The notes beneath the pieces are model-generated. The model did no database searches and had not been told where the DNA came from. It saw only the letters and a list, made by a program, of their open reading frames with translations. A program made the translations under genes and the position numbers. Source: Geodermatophilus obscurus (GTDB lineage Bacteria > Actinomycetota > Actinomycetes > Mycobacteriales > Geodermatophilaceae). Taken from it: a stretch of DNA of 64,000 nt. Shown piece after piece: positions 8,583-16,908 of the stretch. Position 1 is the stretch's first letter. Each line of letters begins with the position of its first letter. Where the stretch lies: assembly GCF_900115395.1 (NCBI RefSeq), contig NZ_FOWE01000012.1, forward strand, positions 1 through 64,000, given 5' to 3'.

Positions 8583-9251
8583 GTGATCGACAAGCGCGTC
8601 GCGACGGTGACCGACGCCGTCGCGGGCATCGAGGACGGCGCGACCGTGCTCGTCGGCGGGTTCGGCGCGTCCGGGGTGCCGGTGGAGCTGGTGCACGCGC
8701 TCCTCGACCGCGGCACCACCGACCTCACCGTCGTCACGAACAACGCGGGCTCCGGCGAGACCGACGTCGCCGCGCTGCTGCGCGAGCGCCGGGTGCGCCG
8801 GATCGTCTGCTCCTACCCGCGGTCGGCGGGGTCGGTCTGGTTCGAGGAGCGCTGGCGGGCCGGCGAGGTGGAGCTGGAGCTGGTGCCGCAGGGCACGCTC
8901 AGCGAGCGGATGCGGGCCGCGGCGGCCGGTCTCGGCGGCTTCTTCACGCCGACCGGTGCCGACACGCGGCTGGCCGAGGGCAAGGAGGTGCGGGTGATCG
9001 GCGGCCGCCGGCACGTGTTCGAGGAGCCCCTCCCCGGCGACGTCGCCCTGGTCAAGGCCGCGCGGGCCGACCGCTGGGGCAACCTCGTCTACCGCACCGC
9101 CGCGCGGAACTTCGGCCCGACGATGGCCGCGGCGGCCGCGCTGACCGTCGTCCAGGTCGACGAGTTCGTCGAGCTGGGCGAGCTCGACCCGGAGGCGATC
9201 GTGACGCCGGGGATCTTCGTCGACCGCGTGGTGCGGGTGGAGGTGGCGTGA
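8583..9251 (+). CDS. 3-oxoacid CoA-transferase, subunit A
   Basis: A 222-residue alpha subunit of a SCOT/PcaI-type CoA-transferase, which moves CoA from succinyl-CoA to a 3-oxoacid. The glycine-rich VLVGGFGASGVP is the first family signature. Core stretches such as GFFTPTGADT and KAARADRWGNLVYR also match. The start is the GTG with GGAGG 5 nt upstream (a GTG 6 nt earlier is possible). The stop overlaps the next GTG, so both subunits are translationally coupled. Whether the acceptor is 3-oxoadipate, acetoacetate or another acid cannot be decided from sequence. Confidence 0.9.
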   Translation: MIDKRVATVTDAVAGIEDGATVLVGGFGASGVPVELVHALLDRGTTDLTVVTNNAGSGETDVAALLRERRVRRIVCSYPRSAGSVWFEERWRAGEVELELVPQGTLSERMRAAAAGLGGFFTPTGADTRLAEGKEVRVIGGRRHVFEEPLPGDVALVKAARADRWGNLVYRTAARNFGPTMAAAAALTVVQVDEFVELGELDPEAIVTPGIFVDRVVRVEVA

Positions 9252-9913
9252 GGCCGGACCTGCGGGACGTCGCGCGGCGGATCGCGCGGGACATCCCCGA
9301 CGGCGCCTACGTCAACCTCGGCATCGGCCTGCCGACGCTGGTGGCCGACTGCGTGGGCGACGGCAAGGAGGTCGTCTACCACTCCGAGAACGGCATCCTC
9401 GGGATGGGGCCGACCCCGGCGCCCGGCGAGGAGGACCCCGAGCTGATCAACGCCGGCAAGCAGCCGGTGACCCTCCTGCCGGGCGGGGCGTTCTTCCACC
9501 ACACCGACGCGTTCCTGATGATGCGCGGCGGCCACGTCGACGTCACCGTGCTCGGCGCCTTCCAGGTGTCCGAGACCGGCGACCTGGCCAACTGGGCCAC
9601 CGACGACGTCACCCACCCGCCGGCGGTCGGCGGGGCCATGGACCTCGCCGTCGGCGCGAAGCGGGTGCTGGTGATGACGACACACACCACCCGCGACGGC
9701 TCCCCGAAGCTGCTGCCGCGCTGCACCTACCCGCTGACCGCCGCCGGCGTGGTCGACCGCGTCTACACCGACCTCGCCGTCCTCGACGTGACCGCCGAGG
9801 GCTTCCTGGTGCGCGAGATGGCCGCCGGGCTGACCCGCGACGACCTGCAGGGCGCCACCGCGGCCCGGCTGTCCTTCGCCGAGGACGTCGGGGTGCTCGG
9901 TCAGCGGGAGTAG
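9248..9913 (+). CDS. 3-oxoacid CoA-transferase, subunit B
   Basis: A 221-residue beta subunit. It carries the family signature [10 protein letters not shown], whose Glu is the catalytic residue that forms the acyl-CoA thioester intermediate. It also has [10 protein letters not shown] and the [20 protein letters not shown] core. Its GTG start overlaps the TGA of subunit A, and its 3' end overlaps the convergent rpsD by 13 bp. The pair sits inside the nitrogen-heterocycle region but has no copy of the shared palindrome, so a link to that pathway is not shown. Confidence 0.92.
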   Translation: MRPDLRDVARRIARDIPDGAYVNLGIGLPTLVADCVGDGKEVVYHSENGILGMGPTPAPGEEDPELINAGKQPVTLLPGGAFFHHTDAFLMMRGGHVDVTVLGAFQVSETGDLANWATDDVTHPPAVGGAMDLAVGAKRVLVMTTHTTRDGSPKLLPRCTYPLTAAGVVDRVYTDLAVLDVTAEGFLVREMAAGLTRDDLQGATAARLSFAEDVGVLGQRE

Positions 9914-10503
9914 TACTCCACGACCAGCTGCTCCTCGCAGACCACCGGGACCTCCTCGCGGGCGGGCACCCGCTCCACGCGGGCGGTGAGGTCGGCCAGG
10001 CGCACCTCGAGGTAGGCCGGGGCGTCGGCGTGCGCGCCGGAGGCGGCGACCTGGAACGGCTCCTTGGTGCGCGACCGCTCGGCGATGGAGACCCAGTCGC
10101 CGGGGCGCAGCCGGTAGGAGGGACGGTCCACGCGGCGGCCGTTGACCAGAACGTGCTGGTGGGTGACGAACTGCCGGGCCTGGTAGATCGTGCGGGCGAA
10201 GCCGGCCCGCAGCACCGTGGCGTCCAGCCGCGACTCGAGGTCCTGGATCAGCGCCTCGCCGGTCTTGCCGCCGGTCCGCCGCGCCCGGTCGAAGGCGCGC
10301 CGCAGCTGGGTCTCGCTGACGTCGTACTGCGCCCGCAGCCGCTGCTTCTCCAGCAGCCGGGTCGAGTAGTCGCTCTGCTGCTTGCGCTTGCGGCCGTGCT
10401 CGCCCGGCGGGTAGGGGCGGCGCTCGAAGTAGCCCACCGCCTTCGGGGTGAGCGGCAGGCCGAGCCGGCGGCTGAGCCGGACCTTGGGACGCGGGGTGTT
10501 CAC
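9901..10503 (-). CDS. rpsD: 30S ribosomal protein S4
   Basis: A 200-residue S4. The N-terminal [17 protein letters not shown], then [20 protein letters not shown], the S4 RNA-binding domain ([20 protein letters not shown] to RPGDWV) and the terminal [11 protein letters not shown] are all typical. The N-terminal zinc-binding cysteines of the C+ type are absent, so this is a zinc-independent S4. It is a lone gene, not in the rpsM-rpsK-rpoA operon, as in Streptomyces. Whether a second S4 exists elsewhere cannot be seen. The GTG start has AGGAGGT just upstream, and an iron-box-like palindrome overlaps the leader. Confidence 0.95.
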   Translation of the reverse strand: MNTPRPKVRLSRRLGLPLTPKAVGYFERRPYPPGEHGRKRKQQSDYSTRLLEKQRLRAQYDVSETQLRRAFDRARRTGGKTGEALIQDLESRLDATVLRAGFARTIYQARQFVTHQHVLVNGRRVDRPSYRLRPGDWVSIAERSRTKEPFQVAASGAHADAPAYLEVRLADLTARVERVPAREEVPVVCEEQLVVEYYSR

Positions 10504-10516
10504 CAGACCTCCTGAG

Positions 10517-10535
10517 TTAGGTTAGGTTCACCTTA
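10517..10535. promoter_or_regulatory. IdeR/DtxR-type iron box
   Basis: TTAGGTTAGGTTCACCTTA matches the DtxR/IdeR consensus (TTAGGTTAGGCTAACCTAA) at 16 of 19 positions. It lies between divergent rpsD and the DUF2470 gene, 14 bp from the rpsD start and 28 bp from the DUF2470 start. It could repress either or both when iron is replete. Confidence 0.72.
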
Positions 10536-10562
10536 CCCACACGCCGACTCCTCGAGGTGACG

Positions 10563-11318
10563 ATGACCTCCCCCCGCGCGAGCACGGACACCACGGGCAC
10601 CCCGCAGCCCTCCCCCGCCGAGCGCGCCCGCACGGTGGCCGCCCGCGCCTCGGCGGCGCTGCACGCGGTCGGCGTCGGGGCGGTCGAGCTCACCGTCGCC
10701 GGGACGACGCCGGCCGGCCAGGTGCTCGTCGTCGTCCCCGCCGACGGGCGGCTGGCCGCGGCGCTGCGGACCTCGCCGCTCGGCGACCTGCCCGCCCGGC
10801 TCACCGTCACCGACCGCTCCCCGTTCGCGGTGTGGCACCCGCTGCGCGGCCGGGTGGAACTGTCGGGCTGGCTCTCCCCCGTGCACGCGGCCGACGTGCA
10901 GCGCGGCCTCCTCGACCTGGCCGACGTCCGGCCCTCCGACGCGCTGCTCGACGTCGGCCTGCGCGCCGTGCTGGTCCGCCTCGACCTGGCCGAGGTGCTC
11001 CTCACCGACGGCGGGGCCACGCACGAGGTGGACCCCGACGCCTTCGCCGCCGCCCGGCCCGACCCGGTGGGTGCCGAGGAGTCCGGGCTGGCCGAGGTGC
11101 ACGGGGCGGCGCTCACCCGGCTGCTCGCCCGGGTGCAGGCCTGGGCCGGCCCGCGCGACGACGTCCGGCTGCTCGGCCTGGACCGCCACGGCGTGCGCTT
11201 CCGGGTCGAGGCCCCGGCCTCCTGCTACGACCTGCGGGTGCCGTTTCGCGCGCCGCTCGCCGGCGGGTCCGGGCTCGGCGCTGCGCTCGACACGCTGCTC
11301 ACCTGCGGCCCGGCGTAG
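10563..11318 (+). CDS. DUF2470-domain protein, putative iron/heme-linked
   Basis: A 251-residue protein with a split-barrel-like N-terminal half and a C-terminal DUF2470-like segment (ESGLAEVHGAALTRLL to DLRVPF). DUF2470 occurs as the C-terminal domain of HugZ-type heme oxygenases and in stand-alone actinobacterial proteins. Its function here is unknown. The iron box directly upstream supports a link to iron or heme. The ATG at 10563 is preferred because GAGG lies about 6 nt upstream; a GTG at 10557 is the alternative. The gene converges on the DUF1116 gene across a long inverted repeat. Confidence 0.72.
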   Translation: MTSPRASTDTTGTPQPSPAERARTVAARASAALHAVGVGAVELTVAGTTPAGQVLVVVPADGRLAAALRTSPLGDLPARLTVTDRSPFAVWHPLRGRVELSGWLSPVHAADVQRGLLDLADVRPSDALLDVGLRAVLVRLDLAEVLLTDGGATHEVDPDAFAAARPDPVGAEESGLAEVHGAALTRLLARVQAWAGPRDDVRLLGLDRHGVRFRVEAPASCYDLRVPFRAPLAGGSGLGAALDTLLTCGPA

Positions 11319-11330
11319 CGGTCGACCACG

Positions 11331-11394
11331 GGCGAGATCCCGTGATCTCGTACGCGGAACGGCGTCCGGGCGTACGAGACCACGTGATCTCGCC
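11331..11394. repeat. long inverted repeat between convergent genes
   Basis: Two 26-nt arms (11331-11356 and 11369-11394), beginning GGCGAGATC and ending GATCTCGCC, pair with only three mismatches around a 12-nt loop. It sits between the stops of two convergent genes. It may act as a bidirectional terminator, but the long AT-containing arms look more like a dispersed REP-type element than a simple GC terminator. Confidence 0.65.
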
Positions 11395-11411
11395 AGGAGG
11401 AGTGGCCGGGG

Positions 11412-12827
11412 TCAGGCGGCCGTCGCGGCGCGGGCCTCCTGTGCGAGCGCGGCCAGGGCGGACTCGAAGCACTCCCGCGGCGGCTGCACCAGCCCGGCGC
11501 CGACCTGCCCGGTGCCGGCCACCCGCCCGGCCATGCCGGTGTTGATCTGCGGCAGCCACCCGGTGCGCGCGACGGCGAGGACGTCGATGCCGGTGGGGGC
11601 ACCGCGGAAGCCCATGATCGGGATGGCCATCGCCGGGTTCTCGGCGAGGGTGAGCTGGTACATCCGCTCGGTGGTGGCCAGCGCGTCGGGGACGGTGCCG
11701 CCGACGAACCGCACGATCGCCGGTGCCGCGGCCATGGAGAAACCGCCGACGCCGTAGGTCTCCATGATCGCGGAGTCGCCGATGTCGGGGTTGGCGTCGT
11801 CGGGGCCGTAGTCGCCGAGGAACAGGCCCACCGGCGTCTGCGCGGGGCCGGTGAACCAGCGGTCCCCGGTGCCGGCGGTCTGCACGCCGAACTCCGTGCC
11901 GTTGCGGGCCATCACGGTGACCAGCGTGGAGCCGGGGACGTCGCGGGCGGCGTCCATCGCGAGCTTCGCCGTCGGCATGCCGAGGTTGAGGAAGAAGTGC
12001 TCGTTGCCGCCGATGAACCGCAGCGCGGCCGCGATGTCGTCCGACGGCGCGTCGAGTGCCACCAGGGCCGGGGACAGCTCGCGCAGGGTCATCAGCGAGC
12101 CGGCGCGGTTGCGGTTGTGCCCCTCGTCGCCCATCTGCAGCATCTGCGCGAGGATCGCCTTGGCGTCGAGCGGCTCGGCCATCGACCGCACCGCCCGGGC
12201 CAGCAGCGGGCCGAGGACGTCGCGCATCCAGGCCAGGCGGGTGAGCACGTCCTCGCCGAAGGCGCCCATCCGCAGCACCTTGCCCAGGCCCTCGTTGAGG
12301 TTGCAGTAGGCGCGGCCGCCGTTGACCGGGTCCTCCAGGCACCACGCCCACATGGACGGCGACGTCACCCCCGCCATGGGCCCGACGGCCGACCGGTGGT
12401 GGCAGGGCTCGAGCGCCACGCCGCCGGAGGCCAGCAGCGCCTCGGCCTCCTCGACGGTGGCGGCCCAGCCCTCGAACAGGCAGGCGCCGACGAGCGCGCC
12501 GCGCATGGGGCCCGACGCCGCGTCCCAGGTCAGGGGCGGGCCGGAGTGCAGCAGCGTGCGGTCGTCGAGGCCGAGCACCTCGCGGGCGGGCCGGACGTCG
12601 GTGAGCACCGAGCCCGCGGCCAGCACCCGCTCGACCGCCGTCCGGTTGGCCGCGGCGCGGCGCGGGTCGAGGGCGAGCGCGGTGAGGTCGCCCGCGTCGC
12701 CGATCGCCGGCGGCCGCCAGTCGACGTCGGCCACGTCGACCCCCTGGGCGCGCAGCGCACCGGAGAAGACCTCCACCCCGGCGGCGACCACGGCCGGCGG
12801 GCCGTCCAGCAGTCCACCCAGGCTCAT
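11412..12827 (-). CDS. DUF1116 protein (YlbE/AllG-like), FdrA partner
   Basis: A 471-residue DUF1116 protein. In E. coli the homologue ylbE (allG) sits with fdrA and ylbF; the three are, to my knowledge, reported to form oxamate carbamoyltransferase of allantoin breakdown. Conserved-looking stretches include EPCHHRSAVGPMAGV, GNEHFFLNLGMPTAKLAMD and VTVMARNGTEFGV. The ATG start overlaps the fdrA stop (GTGATG), so the two are coupled; GGGAG lies upstream. I infer that it shares an active site with FdrA and moves a carbamoyl group. The third E. coli partner (YlbF, DUF2877) is not in this window. Confidence 0.85.
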   Translation of the reverse strand: MSLGGLLDGPPAVVAAGVEVFSGALRAQGVDVADVDWRPPAIGDAGDLTALALDPRRAAANRTAVERVLAAGSVLTDVRPAREVLGLDDRTLLHSGPPLTWDAASGPMRGALVGACLFEGWAATVEEAEALLASGGVALEPCHHRSAVGPMAGVTSPSMWAWCLEDPVNGGRAYCNLNEGLGKVLRMGAFGEDVLTRLAWMRDVLGPLLARAVRSMAEPLDAKAILAQMLQMGDEGHNRNRAGSLMTLRELSPALVALDAPSDDIAAALRFIGGNEHFFLNLGMPTAKLAMDAARDVPGSTLVTVMARNGTEFGVQTAGTGDRWFTGPAQTPVGLFLGDYGPDDANPDIGDSAIMETYGVGGFSMAAAPAIVRFVGGTVPDALATTERMYQLTLAENPAMAIPIMGFRGAPTGIDVLAVARTGWLPQINTGMAGRVAGTGQVGAGLVQPPRECFESALAALAQEARAATAA

Positions 12828-14311
12828 CACACGGCTCCCAGCAGGTCGAGGGCGTGCCGCGTGGCCGCGGCGTTGGAGGCGTAGACGGCGGCACCGGCCG
12901 CGGCGAGGGCGTCGGCCTGCCGGCTCCAGCCCTGCGGGTCGGCCTCGGTGCCGACCAGCGCGACGACGACGGGCAGGCCGGCCTCCCGCAGCGCCGGGGC
13001 CAGGGCCGTGGCCGGGTCGGGGTCGGCGCCGTGGCCGAGGACGACGTCGAGCAGCAGCACCGCGGCCTCGCCGGACGCGGCCAGCCGGGCGATCGCCTCC
13101 AGCCGCAGGGTCGGGTCGATCATGGGGTGCGCGCGGCCGACGGTGAGGGCGTCGTCACCGAAGTCGACCACCACGTGCCCGGTGGCGGACAGGTCCGTGC
13201 CGAGGTCGAGCTCGGGCCGCAGCGGGGTGTTGGAGCGGACGTCGCCGAGCACGGGGGCGGCGATCAGCATCGCCTCGTCGGCCAGCGTGCCGCCGGAGTA
13301 AAGGCCCTTGAGCACCGCACCCGGCGCGGCCGTCGCCCCCGGGCCGGGCCGCGAGGGCCACGCGGGGACGTCGCGCCCCATGTCGGCCAGCAGCGCCTCG
13401 ACGGCGGCGGTGAGGTCGGGCGTCCCCGGGGACAGCGCCGCCGACCGGACGGGGGTGGCCAGCCCGTCCGACACCCGCGCCACCTCCGCGGCGACCGAGG
13501 GGGCCGGGGGCTTGGAGACGACGAGCACCCGCTCGGTGGCGGGGTCGGCGTCGAGCGCGGCCAGGGCGTCGAGGGTCGCCAGCCCGCCCACGGCCTCGGA
13601 CAGGTCTCGCCCGCCCACGCCGATCACGTGCGAGACGCCGACGCCGGCCGCGTCGAGCAGGCAGGACACCTGCTGCGCCCCGGTACCCGACGCCGCCACG
13701 ACGCCGACCGGCCCCGGCCGGACGACGTTGGCGAAGCCGAGGGCGACGCCGGAGACGATCGCGGTGCCGCAGTCGGGCCCCATGACGAGCACGCCGGCCT
13801 CTCGCGCAGCCCGCTTGAGGGCGACCTCCTGCTCGACGGGGACGCCGTCGGAGAAGACCAGCACGCTGCGGCCGGCGGCGATGGCGTCGGCGGCCTCGAG
13901 CGCCGCGTACTGCCCCGGGACGCTCACGATCGCCAGTGCCGCCGTGTTCGGGTCGAGGTCGTCGAGGCCGGCGCCGATGGTGCGGGCCGGCTGGGCGTCG
14001 GCGGTCGCGCGGGAGCGCTCCCGCTCGGCGAGGGCGGTGTCGACGGCGGTGACCGCGGCGGCCAGCGCGTCGTCGTCGGTGGCGCGGATCCCGATGAGGA
14101 GCTCGTCGGGCGACGGCGTCCCGTCGGGTGCCAGGCCCATGCCGGCGGCGAGCTCGACGTTGAGCGGCGTGGCCATCGCGACGAGGACCGCGGTGACGCC
14201 GTCGCGGGCGCCGACGTCGCGGCTGACCTGCATCAGGCGCACCGAGTCGGCGTAGACGCCGCTGCGCAGGGAGACGTGCCGGACGCCCTCTCCGGGGCCT
14301 GGAGCGCTCAC
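12827..14311 (-). CDS. fdrA: FdrA family protein (acyl-CoA synthetase-like)
   Basis: A 494-residue FdrA. It resembles the alpha subunit of succinyl-CoA synthetase: a CoA-binding-like Rossmann part around LVMGPDCGTAIVSG and VGVVAASGTGAQQ, and a ligase-CoA part with DFGDDALTVGRAHPMID. The FdrA hallmark N-terminus HVSLRSGVYADSVRLM is present. The GTG at 14311 is chosen because it precedes that hallmark and lies 7 nt after a TACGGT -10, mirroring the carbamate kinase promoter; earlier in-frame codons would run through the operator. With the DUF1116 gene it forms a two-gene operon that probably catalyses carbamoyl transfer to phosphate. Confidence 0.88.
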   Translation of the reverse strand: MSAPGPGEGVRHVSLRSGVYADSVRLMQVSRDVGARDGVTAVLVAMATPLNVELAAGMGLAPDGTPSPDELLIGIRATDDDALAAAVTAVDTALAERERSRATADAQPARTIGAGLDDLDPNTAALAIVSVPGQYAALEAADAIAAGRSVLVFSDGVPVEQEVALKRAAREAGVLVMGPDCGTAIVSGVALGFANVVRPGPVGVVAASGTGAQQVSCLLDAAGVGVSHVIGVGGRDLSEAVGGLATLDALAALDADPATERVLVVSKPPAPSVAAEVARVSDGLATPVRSAALSPGTPDLTAAVEALLADMGRDVPAWPSRPGPGATAAPGAVLKGLYSGGTLADEAMLIAAPVLGDVRSNTPLRPELDLGTDLSATGHVVVDFGDDALTVGRAHPMIDPTLRLEAIARLAASGEAAVLLLDVVLGHGADPDPATALAPALREAGLPVVVALVGTEADPQGWSRQADALAAAGAAVYASNAAATRHALDLLGAV

Positions 14312-14330
14312 CCCGCCGACCGTACCGGCA

Positions 14331-14352
14331 GATGCCTCAGCGGTGAGATATC
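14331..14352. promoter_or_regulatory. 22-bp palindromic operator 2 (fdrA side)
   Basis: The half-sites are GATGCCTCAGC and GGTGAGATATC. On the minus strand it is followed by TGCCGGTACGGT and, 19 nt from the palindrome, the fdrA GTG. The spacing is identical to that at the carbamate kinase gene. Confidence 0.7.
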
Positions 14353-14379
14353 GGCTGCGCAACGATCCCACCACCCACC

Positions 14380-14401
14380 GAAGTCTTAACGCTGAGGGAC
14401 T
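14380..14401. promoter_or_regulatory. 22-bp palindromic operator 3 (permease side)
   Basis: The half-sites are GAAGTCTTAAC and GCTGAGGGACT, the most diverged of the four copies. It lies 93 bp before the permease ATG. Together with operator 2 it fills the divergent fdrA/permease intergenic region, which suggests joint control of both directions. No clear -10 could be assigned on the permease side. Confidence 0.5.
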
Positions 14402-14494
14402 TCCACCCGGCGGTGTCGCGTGTCACTGTGACGGCTCCCCGGGGGTGGCGGCACCTCCCGGGCCGCATCGGCTGGCCTCTCGAGGAGGACCCCC

Positions 14495-16036
14495 ATGGCG
14501 TTCGGCTGGAAGCTCTACGGCGACGGGAAGACGCCGCCGCTCGGCGAGGCCGTCGCCCCCGACGAGCGCCTCTCGTGGCCGCTGACCGTGGGCATCGGTG
14601 CCCAGCACGTCGTCGCGATGTTCGGGGCGACGTTCGTCTTCCCGCTGATCATGGGGCTGGACGCCAACCTCGCGATCATGATGAGCGGCGTCGCGACGAT
14701 CGTCTTCCTGCTCATCGTGAAGAACCGCGTCCCCAGCTACCTGGGCACCAGCGCCGCGTTCGTCGGCGGTGTCGCCGCCATCCGCGCCAACGGCGGGGAC
14801 TCGAGCGACGTCGTCGGCGCGCTGCTGGTCGCCGGCGTCGTCCTGGCCCTGGTCGGTCTGCTGATCCACTTCGCGGGTCTCGGCCTGATCAACAAGGTGC
14901 TGCCGCCGGCCGTCACCGGCGCGGTCGTCATGCTGATCGGCTTCAACCTGGCCCCGGTCGCGGCGAGCACGTACTGGCCGCAGGACCAGTGGGTCGCCCT
15001 CGCCACGATGACGTTCGTCATCGTCGCCTCGCTGGCACTGCGCGGCTTCCTCGCCCGCATCGCGATCCTGCTCGGCCTGGTCTTCGGCTACCTGCTCTCG
15101 ATCCTGCTCGACGCGACCGCCGGCCCGATCACCTCGGTGCTGCCCACCGGCCCCGACCCGGTGGAGCACGACCGGATCAGCTTCGACTCCGTCGGCCAGG
15201 CGGACTGGTTCGGCCTGCCCGACTTCACCGCGCCCAGCTTCTCGCTGAACTTCAGCCTGCTGGTCATCCCCGCCGTCATCGCCCTGGTGGCCGAGAACGT
15301 CGGCCACGTCAAGGCCGTGGCCGAGATGACCAAGCGCGACCTCGACCCGGTCATGGGCCGCGCGGTCTTCGCCGACGGTGTCGGCACGGTCATCGCCACC
15401 TCGGTCGGCGGCTCCCCGACGACGACGTACGCCGAGAACATCGGCGTCATGGCCGCCACGCGGGTCTACTCGACCGCCGCGTACTACGTCGCCGCCATCG
15501 TCGCCATCCTGCTGGGCCTGATCCCCAAGTTCGGTGCGCTCATCAACATCGTCCCCGGTGGCGTGCTCGGCGGGATCACCGTCGTCCTCTACGGGATGAT
15601 CGGCCTGCTCGGCGCCAAGATCTGGAAGGAGAACCGGGTCGACTTCGCCAACCCGGTCAACCTGGTGCCGCTCGCGGCCGGGATCATCATCGGCATCGGC
15701 AACGTGACCCTGACCTTCACCGACGACTTCTCGCTCAACGGCATCGCGCTGGGCTCGATCGTCGCCGTCGTCGGCTGGCACCTCGCGCGGGCGCTGGCCC
15801 CGGCCGACATGAAGGCCGCGCTGCTCCGCGAGGGCAGCGTCCCGGAGAGCGGGTCCTCGCTGGGTCACCACGGCGGCGGTCCCGCGGGCGGCTACGCCGA
15901 CGCGCGGGGCGGCTCGGACCCGTCGTCGGTCGACGAGATCGGGCGGGCCGGCACCGACAACCGTCCGGGTCCCGACACCCGTCCCGGCGTCGACACCCGC
16001 AACGTCGACACCCGCAAGGGGACGCTCGACAGGTGA
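14495..16036 (+). CDS. uracil/xanthine permease family transporter (NCS2, UraA-like)
   Basis: A 513-residue NCS2 proton symporter with about 12-14 membrane segments. The N-terminal GAQHVVAMFGATFVFP and the substrate-site motifs AENVGHVKAVAEMT and GGSPTTTYAENIGVMAATRVYS match UraA-type uracil carriers better than xanthine/urate carriers; both substrate-binding Glu positions are present. A 75-residue hydrophilic tail follows the last membrane segment and includes short GVDTR/NVDTR-like repeats. GAGGAGG lies upstream of the ATG. Its TGA overlaps the GTG of the Mo-hydroxylase FAD subunit, so uptake and oxidation are in one operon. Confidence 0.9.
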   Translation: MAFGWKLYGDGKTPPLGEAVAPDERLSWPLTVGIGAQHVVAMFGATFVFPLIMGLDANLAIMMSGVATIVFLLIVKNRVPSYLGTSAAFVGGVAAIRANGGDSSDVVGALLVAGVVLALVGLLIHFAGLGLINKVLPPAVTGAVVMLIGFNLAPVAASTYWPQDQWVALATMTFVIVASLALRGFLARIAILLGLVFGYLLSILLDATAGPITSVLPTGPDPVEHDRISFDSVGQADWFGLPDFTAPSFSLNFSLLVIPAVIALVAENVGHVKAVAEMTKRDLDPVMGRAVFADGVGTVIATSVGGSPTTTYAENIGVMAATRVYSTAAYYVAAIVAILLGLIPKFGALINIVPGGVLGGITVVLYGMIGLLGAKIWKENRVDFANPVNLVPLAAGIIIGIGNVTLTFTDDFSLNGIALGSIVAVVGWHLARALAPADMKAALLREGSVPESGSSLGHHGGGPAGGYADARGGSDPSSVDEIGRAGTDNRPGPDTRPGVDTRNVDTRKGTLDR

Positions 16037-16908
16037 AACCGGCTCCCTTCCGCTACGCCGACCCCCGGTCCCTCGACGAGGCGCTCGACGTCCTCTCCGC
16101 CGAGGCGGGCGCCAAGGTGCTCGCCGGCGGGCAGTCACTGCTGCCGCTGCTGGCGATGCGGCTCGCCGCGCCGAGCACGCTGGTCGACCTCAACCGGGTG
16201 CCCGGCCTCGACGCCGTCGAGGCGACCGGGGACGGCGTGCGGGTGGGCGCCCTGGTCCGCCACGCGCACCTGCTCCGCGACACCGCCGCCGCCCGGGTCC
16301 AGCCGCTGCTGGCGCGGGCGACGGCGAACGTCGCCCACCCGGCCATCCGAAACCGCGGGACGACGGTCGGCTCGATCGCGCACGCCGACCCCTCCGGGGA
16401 GATGACGTCGGTGCTGGCGCTCACCGACGGCTCGGTGACGGTGGCGACGCCCGGCGGCCGCGAGACGGTCGGCTGGCGGGACCTGTTCGTCGGGCCGCTG
16501 GAGACGTCGCTGAGCGGACCCTCGGTCGTCGTCGACGCCTTCTTCCCCGCCCTGGCCGAGCGGTCGGGCACCGCGTTCGCCGAGATCTCGCGGCGCAAGG
16601 GCGACTACGCCGTCTGCGGGGCCGGCGTCGTCGTCACCCTCGACGGGGACCGCCGGGTCGCCGCCGTCCGGGCGTCCTACATCTCCGTCGGGCTGGTGCC
16701 CGAGGTGCACGACCTCACGGAGGCCGTCGCCGGGAAGCCGGTCGACGGCGCCGACTGGGCCGCCGCCGGCGCGCTGGCCCGCACGCTGGTCGACCCCGAC
16801 GGCGACATCCATGCCAGCGCCGACTACCGGCGGCTGCTCGTCGGGGTGCTGACCGAGCGGACACTGGCGGAGGCCGCCGCCGAAGCACTCGAGAGGACCG
16901 CCGCGTGA
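16033..16908 (+). CDS. molybdenum hydroxylase FAD subunit (CoxM/XdhB-like)
   Basis: A 291-residue FAD-binding medium subunit of a xanthine dehydrogenase/CO dehydrogenase-type molybdoenzyme. The FAD-binding signatures AGGQSLLPLLAMRL and NRGTTVGSIAHADPSGE are clear, followed by a CO-dehydrogenase flavoprotein C-terminal domain. It would pass electrons from the FeS subunit to its acceptor. It overlaps the genes on both sides by 4 bp (GTGA), which makes a coupled permease-FAD-FeS-Mo order. The length is normal for the family. Confidence 0.93.
   Translation: MKPAPFRYADPRSLDEALDVLSAEAGAKVLAGGQSLLPLLAMRLAAPSTLVDLNRVPGLDAVEATGDGVRVGALVRHAHLLRDTAAARVQPLLARATANVAHPAIRNRGTTVGSIAHADPSGEMTSVLALTDGSVTVATPGGRETVGWRDLFVGPLETSLSGPSVVVDAFFPALAERSGTAFAEISRRKGDYAVCGAGVVVTLDGDRRVAAVRASYISVGLVPEVHDLTEAVAGKPVDGADWAAAGALARTLVDPDGDIHASADYRRLLVGVLTERTLAEAAAEALERTAA

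Noticed and set aside
8583..9913. CoA-transferase pair as part of the ring-degradation regulon
   Set aside because: It is located in the region, but there is no copy of the 22-bp palindrome upstream, and 3-oxoacid transferases have many other uses.
10563..11318. DUF2877 (third subunit of the FdrA system) next to the DUF1116 gene
   Set aside because: The sequence fits the DUF2470 pattern, lies on the opposite strand and has an iron box. I found no DUF2877-like protein.
14408..14413. A -10 element for the permease at the same distance from operator 3 as in the carbamate kinase promoter
   Set aside because: The bases there are GC-only and do not match TAnnnT. The permease promoter could not be placed.
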